A stretch of DNA of 64,000 bases from Paenibacillus tundrae (lineage in GTDB: Bacteria; Bacillota; Bacilli; Paenibacillales; Paenibacillaceae). Location of the stretch: NCBI RefSeq assembly GCF_036884255.1, contig NZ_CP145605.1, positions 1,426,001-1,490,000 on the forward strand. The letters run 5' to 3'. A program made the translations under genes and the position numbers. The notes beneath the pieces are model-generated. The model was not told where the DNA came from. It searched no databases and was given only the letters and a program-made list of their open reading frames with translations. Numbering within the stretch: position 1 is the stretch's first letter; every line of letters starts with the position of its first letter. Of this stretch, positions 16,917-27,024 are shown piece by piece.

Positions 16917-17522
16917 AAAAGGGGCTCTGATTCAACGGGAACGGTGTGTTGATTCGTTTGTCGAATTGAAGGTGTAAAATATGAAGTCGCCACTTCAATT
17001 TGTCAAGATGTGATTATAGTTATCCACATATTCAGGATAAATTGTGGGTAACTGAGCTAGAGCCAAACCAGACTCGTTTTCGAAACGATAAGGTTTTAGG
17101 GGATAGAATCTAAGCTGTATATCCACAAAGTTGTGGATAATGTGTATAAGTCGGTGGATAAATATGGGTTTTTGTTGAAAATGCGATTCTACCGCCGTTT
17201 AATTAAGCCTGATGGACTGCTTGGTGTCTTGCTTAATTGTGGATAAATGCGCCGTTGGTTCTATAAAAAATATTTTTCAAAATTCGAGTGGATTTGACAA
17301 ATGTGAAATGATCAGAATATGGCTACCCACTCGATCATAATCAACAACAATGGGGCTGTCTTAAGAAATCTCTCTGCGCTCCAATTGCTAACGAACCTAC
17401 CGCATCTTAATAAGCGGATTATCTTACTATGCAAGATTTAATGAACCTCAGTAACGCTATTCCTTCATATAATGGTGTCACAACCTAAATAATGGACTGA
17501 ATCGATGAAATAACGCCTCTAG
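16917..17522. other. Long intergenic region downstream of leuA
   Basis: About 600 nt with no supported gene. It contains the DnaA-box cluster, then an A+T-rich stretch (about 17262-17300), then repeat-like sequence with CTAACGAACC (17388-17397) and TAATGAACC (17439-17447) before the IS3 element. No clear terminator hairpin for leuA was seen. Confidence 0.5.
17020..17246. promoter_or_regulatory. DnaA-box cluster
   Basis: There are three perfect 9-mers: TTATCCACA at 17020-17028 and its reverse complement TGTGGATAA at 17132-17140 and 17238-17246. Four one-mismatch boxes are at 17043-17051, 17119-17127, 17141-17149 and 17153-17161. Seven boxes in 227 nt is far above chance. Neither dnaA, dnaN nor replication genes are nearby, so this is more likely a DnaA reservoir or regulatory site than oriC. 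Confidence 0.8.
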
Positions 17523-17593
17523 TGGAGCTAGAATAAAAAGTGGACACCCAATAACGGACAGAAGGATAATAAGGCTAACGGAGGTGTGTCCAC

Positions 17594-17911
17594 ATGGGAG
17601 AACAGCGGCAACGATACAATGAAGAATTTAAGAAACAAACGGTAAAATTTATCCAAGAACAGACCAAGACACTCGGAGACTTGGCAGAAGAACTCAACAT
17701 TCCAAAAAGTACATTACACCAGTGGATGGGCAAGTATCGCGAACTTAAACATGAGCCCGTAGCTAGCGTAGATCGAGTGAAAGAACTGGAAGCAGAGCTT
17801 AAAGAAATGCGCCGGTTACTTCAAGAGAAAGAGCATACGCTTGCGGACACGCAAGAGGAACTGGCTATTGTAAAAAAAGCAGTGCACATCTTCAGCAAAC
17901 CAAAGAGCTAA
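17594..17911 (+). CDS. IS3-family transposase OrfA
   Basis: This 105-residue protein has an N-terminal helix-turn-helix (QRYNEEFKKQTVKFIQEQ ... LAEELNIPKSTLHQWMGKY) that binds the IS ends. A leucine-zipper-like coiled coil (about 55-95) follows. An A7 run at about 17872-17878 (GTAAAAAAAGC) near its end is a likely slippery site for programmed -1 frameshifting to make the OrfAB transposase. The ribosome site GGAGGTGTG precedes ATG. Confidence 0.9.
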   Translation: MGEQRQRYNEEFKKQTVKFIQEQTKTLGDLAEELNIPKSTLHQWMGKYRELKHEPVASVDRVKELEAELKEMRRLLQEKEHTLADTQEELAIVKKAVHIFSKPKS

Positions 17912-17949
17912 GGTTTCAGTTTCTGGAAAACCATCGCTCCCTGTTTTCT

Positions 17950-18786
17950 TTGGAGAAGATGTGCACTTTGTTACACGTGTCACGGAGCGGATATTACAAG
18001 TGGCGGATGGATCGAACAAGTAAACAGCAGCACCGGAAAACTGAGATCATGAAGCGTATTCGGTTTCATTTCTACGACCACCAGAAGCGGAGTGGAAGTC
18101 CGAAAATTACGTATGCGCTCCAGCTGGAAGGATACAGAATCTCTTCCCGTACCGTCAGTATATACATGCGTCAAATGAATCTTCGTTCCGTGCATAGTCC
18201 TCGGTATCGTGTCCAAACGACGGATTCTAAACATCATCATCCCATTGCACCAAATACGCTGAACCAGCAATTTCAAACGTCCAAACCGAACACCGTATGG
18301 GTCACCGATATCACCTACATTCCCTGCCGAGGAGGCCGGTTATATCTCGCCAGTGTTCTGGATTTATGTACGCGTGAAATTGTAGGCTGGCGTCTGTACA
18401 ACCACATGGAAACGAGCCTGGTGCTAGATGCATTGAATGATGCTTACCGAGCCAAACGCCCCGCTCCAGGACTGCTACATCACTCGGATCGTGGCTCGCA
18501 GTACACGTCAAAAGAATACGTGGAGCAACTGAAATCGTATGGTATGGAGCTCAGTATGAGCCGCCGAGGAAACTGTTACGATAACGCATGTATCGAGTCT
18601 TGGCACAGTATTTTGAAGAAGGAACTCATTCACTGTAACCCTCGTTTTAAGAATCCAGAAGAGGCTTATAACGCCATTTACCAGTACATTGAGTTCTATT
18701 ACAACCGCAAGCGAATGCATGGTGCGCTAGGTTATCTTTCCCCTGCTCGTTTTGCGAAGAAATTTACGGACAAATCCGTCGCGTAA
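17950..18786 (+). CDS. IS3-family transposase OrfB (DDE integrase core)
   Basis: The 278-residue frame, which extends upstream without a stop to overlap orfA, encodes the catalytic rve domain. The first Asp is in WVTDITYIP, the second in HHSDRGSQYTS and the Glu in NACIESWHSILKKE, so the DDE triad is intact. An HTH_21-like region (VSRSGYYKWR ... RFHFYDHQKRSGSPKI) precedes it. Expression is probably as an OrfA-OrfB fusion; the TTG at 17950 is only the ORF boundary. The element appears intact and potentially active. Confidence 0.9.
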   Translation: MEKMCTLLHVSRSGYYKWRMDRTSKQQHRKTEIMKRIRFHFYDHQKRSGSPKITYALQLEGYRISSRTVSIYMRQMNLRSVHSPRYRVQTTDSKHHHPIAPNTLNQQFQTSKPNTVWVTDITYIPCRGGRLYLASVLDLCTREIVGWRLYNHMETSLVLDALNDAYRAKRPAPGLLHHSDRGSQYTSKEYVEQLKSYGMELSMSRRGNCYDNACIESWHSILKKELIHCNPRFKNPEEAYNAIYQYIEFYYNRKRMHGALGYLSPARFAKKFTDKSVA

Positions 18787-18888
18787 GTGTCTACTTTCTT
18801 GACATAGGTCCATATGATTCGTTAGATATCAGATTTGAGAAAATAGGAGAAAATAGCGTGTATCAAGTTCATTAGCTTAAAATAACGC

Positions 18889-18938
18889 TAAAAGGGATGT
18901 CCCTCGTCATATTCGTGACTTTGGGAGATCCCTTTTAA
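18889..18938 (-). terminator. Hairpin downstream of the ABC-F gene
   Basis: TAAAAGGGATGTCCC (18889-18903) and GGGAGATCCCTTTTA (18923-18937) form a long stem around a 19-nt loop. On the minus strand it lies about 80 nt after the ABC-F stop and is followed by T-rich sequence. Confidence 0.55.
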
Positions 18939-19016
18939 TGTGTGAATATTGCATGCATCATAGGTAATAAATTGACGTCGTGTTTTATTCGAATGCTTCA
19001 TTCCAAATGACGATTG

Positions 19017-20975
19017 CTATTCCAAAGCGAGAGCTTCCCATTCCTCATAAGCTGTCGCAACTTGCTGCTTAAGCTCCTCCGATTTGGCTTGCAGCTCCTG
19101 TAGCTTCATGTAATCCTGATAAACTTCAGGTTGCGCCATCTGTGCCTCAAGCCCTGTAATCTCATCCTCAAGCTCCGCAATTTTCAACTCTAGCGTTTCT
19201 TGTCTACGTTGTCGATTGCGTTCTTCCCGCTTCGCTTGTTTATCTGCTTCAAAGGATGCAGCGCCTGATTTCTCCGTTGATGAGGGAGCAGTGCTCGCTT
19301 TAGGAGAGAGTTTAGCAGAGGCTGCCTTGGCTTCAGCAGCTTCGCGTGCGATATCTTCAAGCTCCTGTTTTTTCTCGACATAATCATCGTAATTGCCGAG
19401 ATAATGCTCCGTTCCACCTGGATGCAATTCAACAATTCGCTCCGCCATTTTATTGAGGAAATAACGGTCATGAGAGATGAATAGCAATGTGCCTTCGTAG
19501 TCCATGAGAGCCGCTTCCAGTACCTCTTTGGCGAATAGATCCAGATGGTTCGTAGGCTCGTCCAGAATCAGCATATTGGCTTCCTTAAGCATGAGCTTAG
19601 AAAGGGAAACACGCGCCTTTTCCCCGCCGCTGAGCGAGGAGATTTTTTTGAGCACATCGTCACCGCTGAACAAGAAGTTGCCCAGAACCGTACGAATGCG
19701 GGCTTCCTCCATGCCAGGATAAGCACCCCATAGTTCTTCCAACACCGTGTTGGTTGGGGTGAGTCCTGTTTGCTCCTGATCATAATACCCAATCTGCACC
19801 TTCGTTCCCCACTGAATATCACCAGCTGCCGGGCGCAAGCTTCCTGTTAGGCATTTGAGCATGGTAGATTTACCAATCCCGTTAGGCCCAATCAGGGCAA
19901 CGGTCTCTCCACGTCGCAGGTCGAACGAAACATTGCGGAATAGGGGCGAGCCCGCTTCATATGCAACGGACAATTGATCCACTCGAAGAACTTCCTTACC
20001 CGACATGACGGCTGTTTCAAAAGAAAAGTGAGCCTTCTTCAGATCGCCCATCGGTTTGTCGAGACGTTCCATTTTGTCGAGCGCTTTGCGCCGACTCTGT
20101 GCGCGCTTGGTTGTTGAAGCCCGAACGATGTTTTTCTGCACGAATTCTTCCATCTTGGATATTTCATCTTGCTGTTTCTCATATTGCTTCATCTGTGTTT
20201 CATACTCAGCCGCTTTGAGCTCCATATATCGACTGTAGTTACCTGTATATTTCCTAGAACGGTGCCGTTCGATTTCGACGATGGTTGTAACAAGTCGGTC
20301 AAGGAAGTAACGGTCATGAGATACGACCAGCAACGCGCCTGAATACCCTCGCAGGTAATCTTCCAGCCAAGTTAAGGTAGGGATGTCGAGATAGTTCGTC
20401 GGCTCATCCAGCATGAGAAGATCAGGGGCTTGTAACAGAATACGAGCAAGAGCAAGTCGTGTTTTTTGCCCGCCACTGAGCGTAGCAATCGGTGTGTCTG
20501 CGGCAAATTCGCCAAACCCCATCCCGTGCAGCACGCTTCGAATACGAGTTTCCATCTCATAGCCGCCATGATCCTTGAACCAATCGGAACGCTTCGCATA
20601 ACGCTCCAGCAGCTCTGCATATTTTTTCTCGTCTTCCATGAAGGCAGGGTCGGCGATATCCTGTTCCATCTGTCTTAATTCAGCCTCAGCTTGGGTTAGA
20701 TGGGCGAAGACGTTCATCATCTCTTCCCAGATGGTGCGATCGGACTGCAGTCCACTATTCTGAGCAAGATAACCCAGCGTCGTCTCTTTTGATTTGAAAA
20801 TTTGCCCGCCATCGTAGGACATCTCACCGGCAATGATTTTGAGCAACGTTGATTTGCCTGCGCCGTTTACACCGACGAGGCCAATTCGTTCACGTTCTAA
20901 TATTTGTAAGTTTACGCCGTCCAAAATTGGATCGACACCATAACGTTTAATAATTCCGGATACTTGTAATAACAT
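19017..20975 (-). CDS. ABC-F family ATPase (YdiF-like)
   Basis: A soluble protein with two ATP-binding cassettes and no membrane domain. Walker A sites GVNGAGKST (about residue 36) and GPNGIGKST (about 360), and signatures TLSGGQKTRLALARIL and SLSGGEKARVSLSKLM, are intact. The inter-domain linker is rich in charged residues (about 240-320). A C-terminal coiled coil (about 560-650, SAKLSPKAS then EERNRQRRQETLELKIAELEDE) follows. ABC-F proteins act on the ribosome as translation factors or antibiotic-protection proteins; this one fits the housekeeping YdiF group by length and position. The start is set at 20975 (652 aa) with GGAGG 11 nt upstream. Confidence 0.9.
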   Translation of the reverse strand: MLLQVSGIIKRYGVDPILDGVNLQILERERIGLVGVNGAGKSTLLKIIAGEMSYDGGQIFKSKETTLGYLAQNSGLQSDRTIWEEMMNVFAHLTQAEAELRQMEQDIADPAFMEDEKKYAELLERYAKRSDWFKDHGGYEMETRIRSVLHGMGFGEFAADTPIATLSGGQKTRLALARILLQAPDLLMLDEPTNYLDIPTLTWLEDYLRGYSGALLVVSHDRYFLDRLVTTIVEIERHRSRKYTGNYSRYMELKAAEYETQMKQYEKQQDEISKMEEFVQKNIVRASTTKRAQSRRKALDKMERLDKPMGDLKKAHFSFETAVMSGKEVLRVDQLSVAYEAGSPLFRNVSFDLRRGETVALIGPNGIGKSTMLKCLTGSLRPAAGDIQWGTKVQIGYYDQEQTGLTPTNTVLEELWGAYPGMEEARIRTVLGNFLFSGDDVLKKISSLSGGEKARVSLSKLMLKEANMLILDEPTNHLDLFAKEVLEAALMDYEGTLLFISHDRYFLNKMAERIVELHPGGTEHYLGNYDDYVEKKQELEDIAREAAEAKAASAKLSPKASTAPSSTEKSGAASFEADKQAKREERNRQRRQETLELKIAELEDEITGLEAQMAQPEVYQDYMKLQELQAKSEELKQQVATAYEEWEALALE

Positions 20976-21322
20976 AAAATGAAGTTCCTCCATCGGTCCA
21001 GTACGTGATTTGATAACAATAAGTGCGTGTTCAAAAAGTACGGTTGTCAGTACCGAGAAGATGGGATGAACTTTTTGAACAACCTCTATAGTCCAGTTTA
21101 CATGAAATACAGATCAAATGCACCGCTTGAGAGCGGGGGGCCGTGTAGTCTTTTTGGGCAATCAATGATAAACTGAAAGAAGGCATGTTAATTCATGAGT
21201 ATTTTGCAGAAAATGATTCATGATAACCATTTCAACGAGATGACATCACGTCATAACATATAAATTTTATTCTTTAATGCGTTTTTTTCACCTTCCACAT
21301 CAACAGGAGGTTATTCAAAACC
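20976..21322. other. Divergent intergenic region between ABC-F and the cyclo-ligase gene
   Basis: About 347 nt. It contains dispersed repeat copy c (21019-21091); the rest carries promoters for both directions, none assigned with confidence. Confidence 0.35.
21019..21091. repeat. Dispersed repeat, copy c
   Basis: The + strand reads AATAAGTGCGTGTTCAAAAA ... CTTTTTGAACAACCTCTATA. The ends TGTTCAAAAAGT and ACTTTTTGAACA are inverted, so the element is a large imperfect palindrome. The reverse strand contains TTCATCCCATCTTCTCGGTA, also found in copy e. Confidence 0.75.
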
Positions 21323-21955
21323 ATGCAGGATCGGATGGAACACAAGAGCGAGCTTCGTTCTCGGCTGAAGCACAGTCGGGATCTGCTGGATGAATCGCTT
21401 CGCCTTCATGCGATGGGGGAGATAAGCCTTGTGGTGAAGCAGGAGCTACATCGATGGAGGCTGGACAAGCCACAGTTAACGATTTTTAGCTATTTGTCCT
21501 ATCGCAGCGAGGCAACGACTGCGTTTTTGTTTGAAGATGGATGGAAGCATGGGGATGTGATGCTTGCCCCCAAAGTGCTGGCGAATCCCCCTCGGATGGA
21601 ACTGAGGAGGGTGACCGGACAACAGGATATTCAGCCAGGTGTATGGGGCATACCCGAACCTAAGGAATCCTGTGAAGTATTACAGCCGGAGGATTGGCCT
21701 GATATCGATCTTGTTATTGTGCCTGGTTTGGGATTTGACCTTCAGGGCGGCCGGATTGGTTATGGCGGCGGTTATTATGACCGTTTTGCCGAGACGCTGG
21801 TAGTCCAATGTTCCCAAGCAGGTCAAAGACCACAGTTGGCAGCACTTGTGTTACCAGGGCAATTGCAGGACGAGATTCCGATGGAACCGCTCGATCTGCG
21901 ACTGGATCTGTTGATGACGACCGAAGGTGTACTACATATCAATAAAGGGTTGTGA
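21323..21955 (+). CDS. 5-formyltetrahydrofolate cyclo-ligase
   Basis: The enzyme converts 5-formyl-THF to 5,10-methenyl-THF with ATP. At 210 residues it is family-typical. KSELRSRLK near the N terminus and [14 protein letters not shown] near residue 147 (nucleotide/folate site) are diagnostic. AGGAGG lies about 12 nt before ATG. Its stop overlaps the moaC start. The joining of a folate and a molybdopterin gene is common in Paenibacillus-like genomes and needs no functional link. Confidence 0.9.
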   Translation: MQDRMEHKSELRSRLKHSRDLLDESLRLHAMGEISLVVKQELHRWRLDKPQLTIFSYLSYRSEATTAFLFEDGWKHGDVMLAPKVLANPPRMELRRVTGQQDIQPGVWGIPEPKESCEVLQPEDWPDIDLVIVPGLGFDLQGGRIGYGGGYYDRFAETLVVQCSQAGQRPQLAALVLPGQLQDEIPMEPLDLRLDLLMTTEGVLHINKGL

Positions 21956-22464
21956 TGGTATTGAGTTCTGATGTACACAACGGACAGACTTCCGGAGGGG
22001 AGTTTACCCATTTTAATGAACAGGGACGGGCTCGAATGGTTGATATTTCGGGCAAGGAGGCTACCGTTCGGAAAGCAGTGGCGGTGTCCAAAGTAACGAT
22101 GCAACCAGCTACGCTTGAAGCCATCCGTGAAGGACGTATCGGCAAAGGCGACGTTTTGGCTGTTGCTCAGATCGCCGGTATTCAAGGGGCTAAGAAAACA
22201 TCGGACTGGATTCCAATGTGTCATCCCCTTGCACTGACAGGTGTGGATATCCGTTTTCACGACAACGGTGTGGATGAGATACAGATTGAAGCAACGATAA
22301 AAACGGAAGGAAAGACTGGCGTCGAGATGGAGGCACTAACCGCAGCCTCGGCTGCGGCGCTTACGATCTATGACATGTGTAAAGCCTTGCAAAAAGACAT
22401 GATTATCGGTCCGACGATGCTGCAATCCAAAAGTGGTGGCAAAAATGGGGATTTTAATCGATAA
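21955..22464 (+). CDS. moaC: Cyclic pyranopterin monophosphate synthase MoaC
   Basis: MoaC acts with MoaA in the first step of molybdenum cofactor synthesis. At 169 residues it is of normal length. [35 protein letters not shown] and [25 protein letters not shown] are strong signatures. ATG 21955 overlaps the preceding stop (TGATG) and has AAAGGG 6 nt upstream; a GTG one codon earlier is possible. The stop codon lies in dispersed repeat copy d. Confidence 0.93.
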   Translation: MVLSSDVHNGQTSGGEFTHFNEQGRARMVDISGKEATVRKAVAVSKVTMQPATLEAIREGRIGKGDVLAVAQIAGIQGAKKTSDWIPMCHPLALTGVDIRFHDNGVDEIQIEATIKTEGKTGVEMEALTAASAAALTIYDMCKALQKDMIIGPTMLQSKSGGKNGDFNR

Positions 22465-22502
22465 GTGCGTGTTCAAAAGCGGACTTTTTGAACTACCTCT
22501 TT
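22461..22502. repeat. Dispersed repeat, copy d (short palindromic form)
   Basis: ATAAGTGCGTGTTCAAAA then GCGGAC then TTTTTGAACTACCTCTTT. The core is a stem GTTCAAAA/TTTTGAAC with a short loop. The left half matches copy c and the reverse complement matches the start of copy b, so this looks like the minimal unit of the family. Confidence 0.75.
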
Positions 22503-22541
22503 AACGGACATTTATTTTCATAAAGGAGAAGGGTGATCTTT

Positions 22542-23027
22542 ATGGTGTGGAGAACAGCAATCCTGACAGCCAGCGACAAAGGGGCCCGCGGGGAACGTGA
22601 GGATACGAGTGCACAAGTCATCCGGGAGCTTGTAGAAGAAGAACTGGGTGGGGAGATCGTAGAGTACCGCATCGTTCCTGATGAACCCGATGAGATTATC
22701 GCGGCACTAATTGAGATGACAGATTATTTTCATGCAGACCTTGTACTGACCACAGGAGGTACGGAACTTGCGATTCGCGATATTACCCCGGAGGCGACAA
22801 GGCGGGTAATTGAGAGAGAAGTTCCAGGTATGGCTGAAGCAATGCGTTACAGTGTCATGAGCAAAAATCGTTCTGCCATGCTGTTCCGCGGCTTGTGTGG
22901 TATTCGTGGACGTACACTGATCGTCAATTTGCCTGGTACGCCTAAGGGGGTACACGAGCATTTGGCAGCGATTATGGATCAGCTTCCAGAGGCACTACTC
23001 ATGGTTACAGGACAGTTTAAGCAATAG
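22542..23027 (+). CDS. Molybdopterin adenylyltransferase family protein (MogA/MoaB)
   Basis: A 161-residue protein of the MoCF-binding fold. AILTASDKGARGEREDTS at the start and LVLTTGGTELAIRDITPEATR (the TTGGT nucleotide loop) are typical. NLPGTPKGV near the end completes the fold. It probably adenylylates molybdopterin before metal insertion. MoaB and MogA cannot be separated by eye. The start at ATG 22542 follows AAAGGAGAAGGG; a GTG at 22533 is an alternative. Confidence 0.87.
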   Translation: MVWRTAILTASDKGARGEREDTSAQVIRELVEEELGGEIVEYRIVPDEPDEIIAALIEMTDYFHADLVLTTGGTELAIRDITPEATRRVIEREVPGMAEAMRYSVMSKNRSAMLFRGLCGIRGRTLIVNLPGTPKGVHEHLAAIMDQLPEALLMVTGQFKQ

Positions 23028-23205
23028 ATGAGTGCGAATCTCCATAGGTAATCCATTCATAAATTTTGAATAATTTATGAATATTATGGGTTATGTAAGT
23101 GGTTACATCTGTGGTATGATTGGCGTAAATCAACATTGTTGTTGTTCTTAATCATTGGATTCTTATGAAACAGAGTTTCTGAGCCTTGCAGAAGGAGGAG
23201 TATCC

Positions 23206-23454
23206 ATGGGAAGTGCTATAGGTCCAACAGGTTTTATTTTATTAGTTGTTGTGGCGCTGTTGTTGTTTGGTCCAAACAAGCTTCCTGAACTGGGACGTGC
23301 AGTTGGCCGTACTTTTCGTGAATTCAAAGACGGCGCACGCGAGATTATCTCGGATGATGACGCATCCAAACGCAAGGAGCAGGAAAAGGCCAAGCCACTG
23401 GCATCGGAGAGTGCACCTGTAGATAAGCCTGAAGACAAACGCTTGCCGGAGTAA
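23206..23454 (+). CDS. tatA: Twin-arginine translocase subunit TatA
   Basis: An 82-residue TatA/TatE protein that oligomerises to form the Tat pore element. One N-terminal membrane helix (about 6-22) is followed by the hinge and FGPNKLPELGRAVGRTFREFKDGAR amphipathic helix, then a charged tail. The FG-P-LP motif is intact. The start at 23206 has GGAGGAG 5 nt upstream. A longer in-frame ORF upstream has no ribosome site. tatC follows after 75 nt with a terminator-like hairpin between. Confidence 0.93.
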   Translation: MGSAIGPTGFILLVVVALLLFGPNKLPELGRAVGRTFREFKDGAREIISDDDASKRKEQEKAKPLASESAPVDKPEDKRLPE

Positions 23455-23475
23455 TGACGGCCATGAATGAGAATT

Positions 23476-23503
23476 CCCTTCCTGCCGGAAGGGTTTTGTA
23501 TTT
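23476..23503 (+). terminator. Hairpin between tatA and tatC
   Basis: CCCTTCC 23476-23482 and GGAAGGG 23487-23493 with a TGCC loop, then TTTTGTATTTT. It could give more tatA than tatC transcript, which fits the excess of TatA in Tat systems. Confidence 0.6.
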
Positions 23504-23529
23504 TAAGCTGGCAATAATGGGGGGCAGGC

Positions 23530-24315
23530 ATGACGCAGCAGACAGAAGAAATGACAATTGTGGAACATTTGAGCGAGCTGCGCAAGCGGCTGATTTATGT
23601 GCTGAGCGTTTTTGTTTTAGGTTTAATTGTAGGCTTTTTTGTAGCAGATCCCGTGTATGAGTACTTAACGAAAGCCGAGTCGGTTAAAGGTTTTGTACTG
23701 CACGCCTTTTCTTTCTGGGATGGTATTGGCATCTATATGAAGATTGCGGGACTGTTTTCGCTTGTTGTGACATTGCCATTTACAGTGTTTCAGATCTGGA
23801 AATTTGTAAGCCCGGGGCTACGACCTATTGAGCGGAAGGCTGCATTGAAATATGTACCGTATGTCTTTCTTCTGTTCCTGATTGGTCTGTCGTTTGCCTA
23901 TTATGTTGTCTTCCCGATGGCGCTTGCGTTTACAACATCGATTACGGAGAAAATGGGACTTGTCGAGACATATGGCATGAAGCAATATTTCAGTTTTCTG
24001 TTTGGCATTGTGCTGCCTGTATCTTTGTTGTTCGAGCTTCCACTGCTCATCATGTTCCTGACAGCAATACGGATTCTGAATCCGACCCGTCTTCGCAAAA
24101 TGAGAAGAGTGGCTTACTTCATCCTGATCTTCATCGCTGTAGTGGTTACACCACCGGATTTTATCTCAGATCTCCTAGTGATGATTCCCTTGCTTTTGTT
24201 GTATGAGTTCAGTGTGTTTCTATCGGCCTTTGTATATCGTAAGCAGTTAGCTGCCGATGAGGCGTCAGAGTCGCGCTACATCCAGGCGAGTGACGAGAAC
24301 AGCATGAATAGCTAG
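23530..24315 (+). CDS. tatC: Twin-arginine translocase subunit TatC
   Basis: The 261-residue receptor for twin-arginine signal peptides has six membrane helices. TIVEHLSELRKRLIYVLSVF at the N terminus and SPGLRPIERK in the first periplasmic-side region are characteristic. FELPLLIMFLTAIRILNPTRLRKMRR precedes helix 5. The ATG follows GGGGGGCAGGC. With tatA it forms a minimal TatAC translocase as in B. subtilis. Confidence 0.94.
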   Translation: MTQQTEEMTIVEHLSELRKRLIYVLSVFVLGLIVGFFVADPVYEYLTKAESVKGFVLHAFSFWDGIGIYMKIAGLFSLVVTLPFTVFQIWKFVSPGLRPIERKAALKYVPYVFLLFLIGLSFAYYVVFPMALAFTTSITEKMGLVETYGMKQYFSFLFGIVLPVSLLFELPLLIMFLTAIRILNPTRLRKMRRVAYFILIFIAVVVTPPDFISDLLVMIPLLLLYEFSVFLSAFVYRKQLAADEASESRYIQASDENSMNS

Positions 24316-24770
24316 ATTTCGGGAGCAATAAGAACGCAATAGAGTTAATAGGGTTATCATACATGAAGTATTCTATTGTTCTATATGAGCTTTGAGGACA
24401 GACAAACCTGAAGAAGGTATAACTAGAACTTTTCGTTGATCACAAGAGTTTGAGTGCAGCCGTCGGAGGGTAACACTGTCCTTGAAGGGTTCTATATTCT
24501 TGTTTAAGTGTGTCGTTCAACCGACTTATATCTTCATCCCATCTTCTCGGTACTGAAAACTGTCCTTTTTGAACACGTACCTTAAAGGACAAGCAGGCAT
24601 ATTTTGCCGAGCAATGGATACAATGGAAGAGGGCTGAGCACCCCAACGGGTTAAGGCTTAGTATTGTCTTGCGTCTGAACAGCACGGGATAGAAGAGTGG
24701 GATTCTTGTGTAATTCTGAGGGCTCGTTGTAAAGAGAACGTAAATTATCACATGAATTCGTGAAAAGGAC
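24316..24770. other. Intergenic region between tatC and the groES promoter
   Basis: About 455 nt holding dispersed repeat copy e (24532-24583) and no supported gene. A minus-strand 125-aa frame crosses it but lacks a ribosome site. Confidence 0.45.
24532..24583 (+). repeat. Dispersed repeat, copy e (partial)
   Basis: CTTCATCCCATCTTCTCGGT followed by ACTG and CTTTTTGAACACG matches the reverse strand of copy c at nearly every position. The other end of the palindrome is missing. Confidence 0.7.
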
Positions 24771-24799
24771 TTGAAATCATGCTTCAAGTTGAGTATCAT
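24771..24799 (+). promoter_or_regulatory. Sigma-A promoter of groESL
   Basis: TTGAAA (24771-24776) and TATCAT (24794-24799) are separated by 17 bp, directly upstream of the CIRCE element. Confidence 0.75.
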
Positions 24800-24810
24800 A
24801 AAGTTGGTTG

Positions 24811-24837
24811 TTAGCACTGGGCACGGTCGAGTGCTAA
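24811..24837 (+). promoter_or_regulatory. CIRCE operator (HrcA site)
   Basis: TTAGCACTG, 9 nt, GAGTGCTAA matches the CIRCE consensus with one change: the last base of the left arm is G where consensus has C. It lies 12 nt after the -10, where HrcA would block transcription at normal temperature. Confidence 0.9.
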
Positions 24838-24894
24838 TACATAGCTACAACCTACAATGTAACGTTATATAATTTCAAAAGGAGGCTATTTTTC

Positions 24895-25176
24895 ATGATC
24901 AGACCTTTAGGTGAACGCGTATTGGTAGAACCATTGGAGCAAGAGCAAACTACTTCTTTCGGGATCGTACTTCCGGACTCTGCTAAAGAGAAGCCACAAG
25001 AGGGTAAAGTAATTGCTGTTGGCGCTGGAGTGCTGAAAGACGGCGTACGTGTAGCTCTGGAAGTGAAAGAAGGAGACCGCGTAATCTTCTCCAAATATGC
25101 CGGTACAGAAATCAAATTCGAAGGTAAAGAATATTTGATTATGAAAGAGAGCGACATTCACGCGATTCTCGACTAA
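24895..25176 (+). CDS. groES: Co-chaperonin GroES
   Basis: The 93-residue lid of the chaperonin forms a heptamer. [19 protein letters not shown] at the start, a mobile loop near 17-32 and [26 protein letters not shown] at the end are typical. AAAGGAGG lies 9 nt before ATG. Controlled by the adjacent CIRCE element and co-transcribed with groEL. Confidence 0.97.
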   Translation: MIRPLGERVLVEPLEQEQTTSFGIVLPDSAKEKPQEGKVIAVGAGVLKDGVRVALEVKEGDRVIFSKYAGTEIKFEGKEYLIMKESDIHAILD

Positions 25177-25234
25177 TTCAAATTTTATCGGTTAACCGAA
25201 CCATATAGCAGTACCATTTTAAACAATATACTAG

Positions 25235-26884
<1,650 letters not shown>

Positions 26885-26982
26885 GGTCTTTGACCTTATC
26901 TCATGTGTCTGACAGATCAAATTTTCGGTCATTTTGATTGAGGGTTTGTGAAGCAGCCACTGTTACAAATTATAAATGAATC

Positions 26983-27024
26983 AAAAACCACTTCTTAATT
27001 TCGATTAAGGAGTGGTTTTTGTGT
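26983..27024 (+). terminator. groESL terminator
   Basis: AAAAACCACTTCTTAAT (26983-26999) pairs with ATTAAGGAGTGGTTTTT (27004-27020) over a TTCG tetraloop; T5 ends the stem. Confidence 0.9.

Larger units (their letters stand above)
17523..18812 (+). mobile_element. IS3-family insertion sequence
   Basis: A 1290-bp element with two overlapping-frame transposase ORFs. Imperfect terminal inverted repeats begin TGGAGCTA on the left and TGGACCTA (reverse strand, right). Both continue to (A)AAAGT(G/A)GACAC with about one indel. The ends read TG...CA as usual for the family. A 3-4 bp target duplication could not be recognised, so the exact boundaries are tentative. Confidence 0.8.

Noticed and set aside
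17020..17246. Chromosomal or plasmid replication origin
   Set aside because: DnaA boxes are present, but dnaA, dnaN, rep genes and clear 13-mer or iteron arrays are absent; a DnaA-binding cluster fits better.
24440..24817. 125-codon minus-strand ORF between tatC and groES
   Set aside because: It crosses dispersed repeat copy e and the groES promoter/CIRCE region and has no ribosome site.
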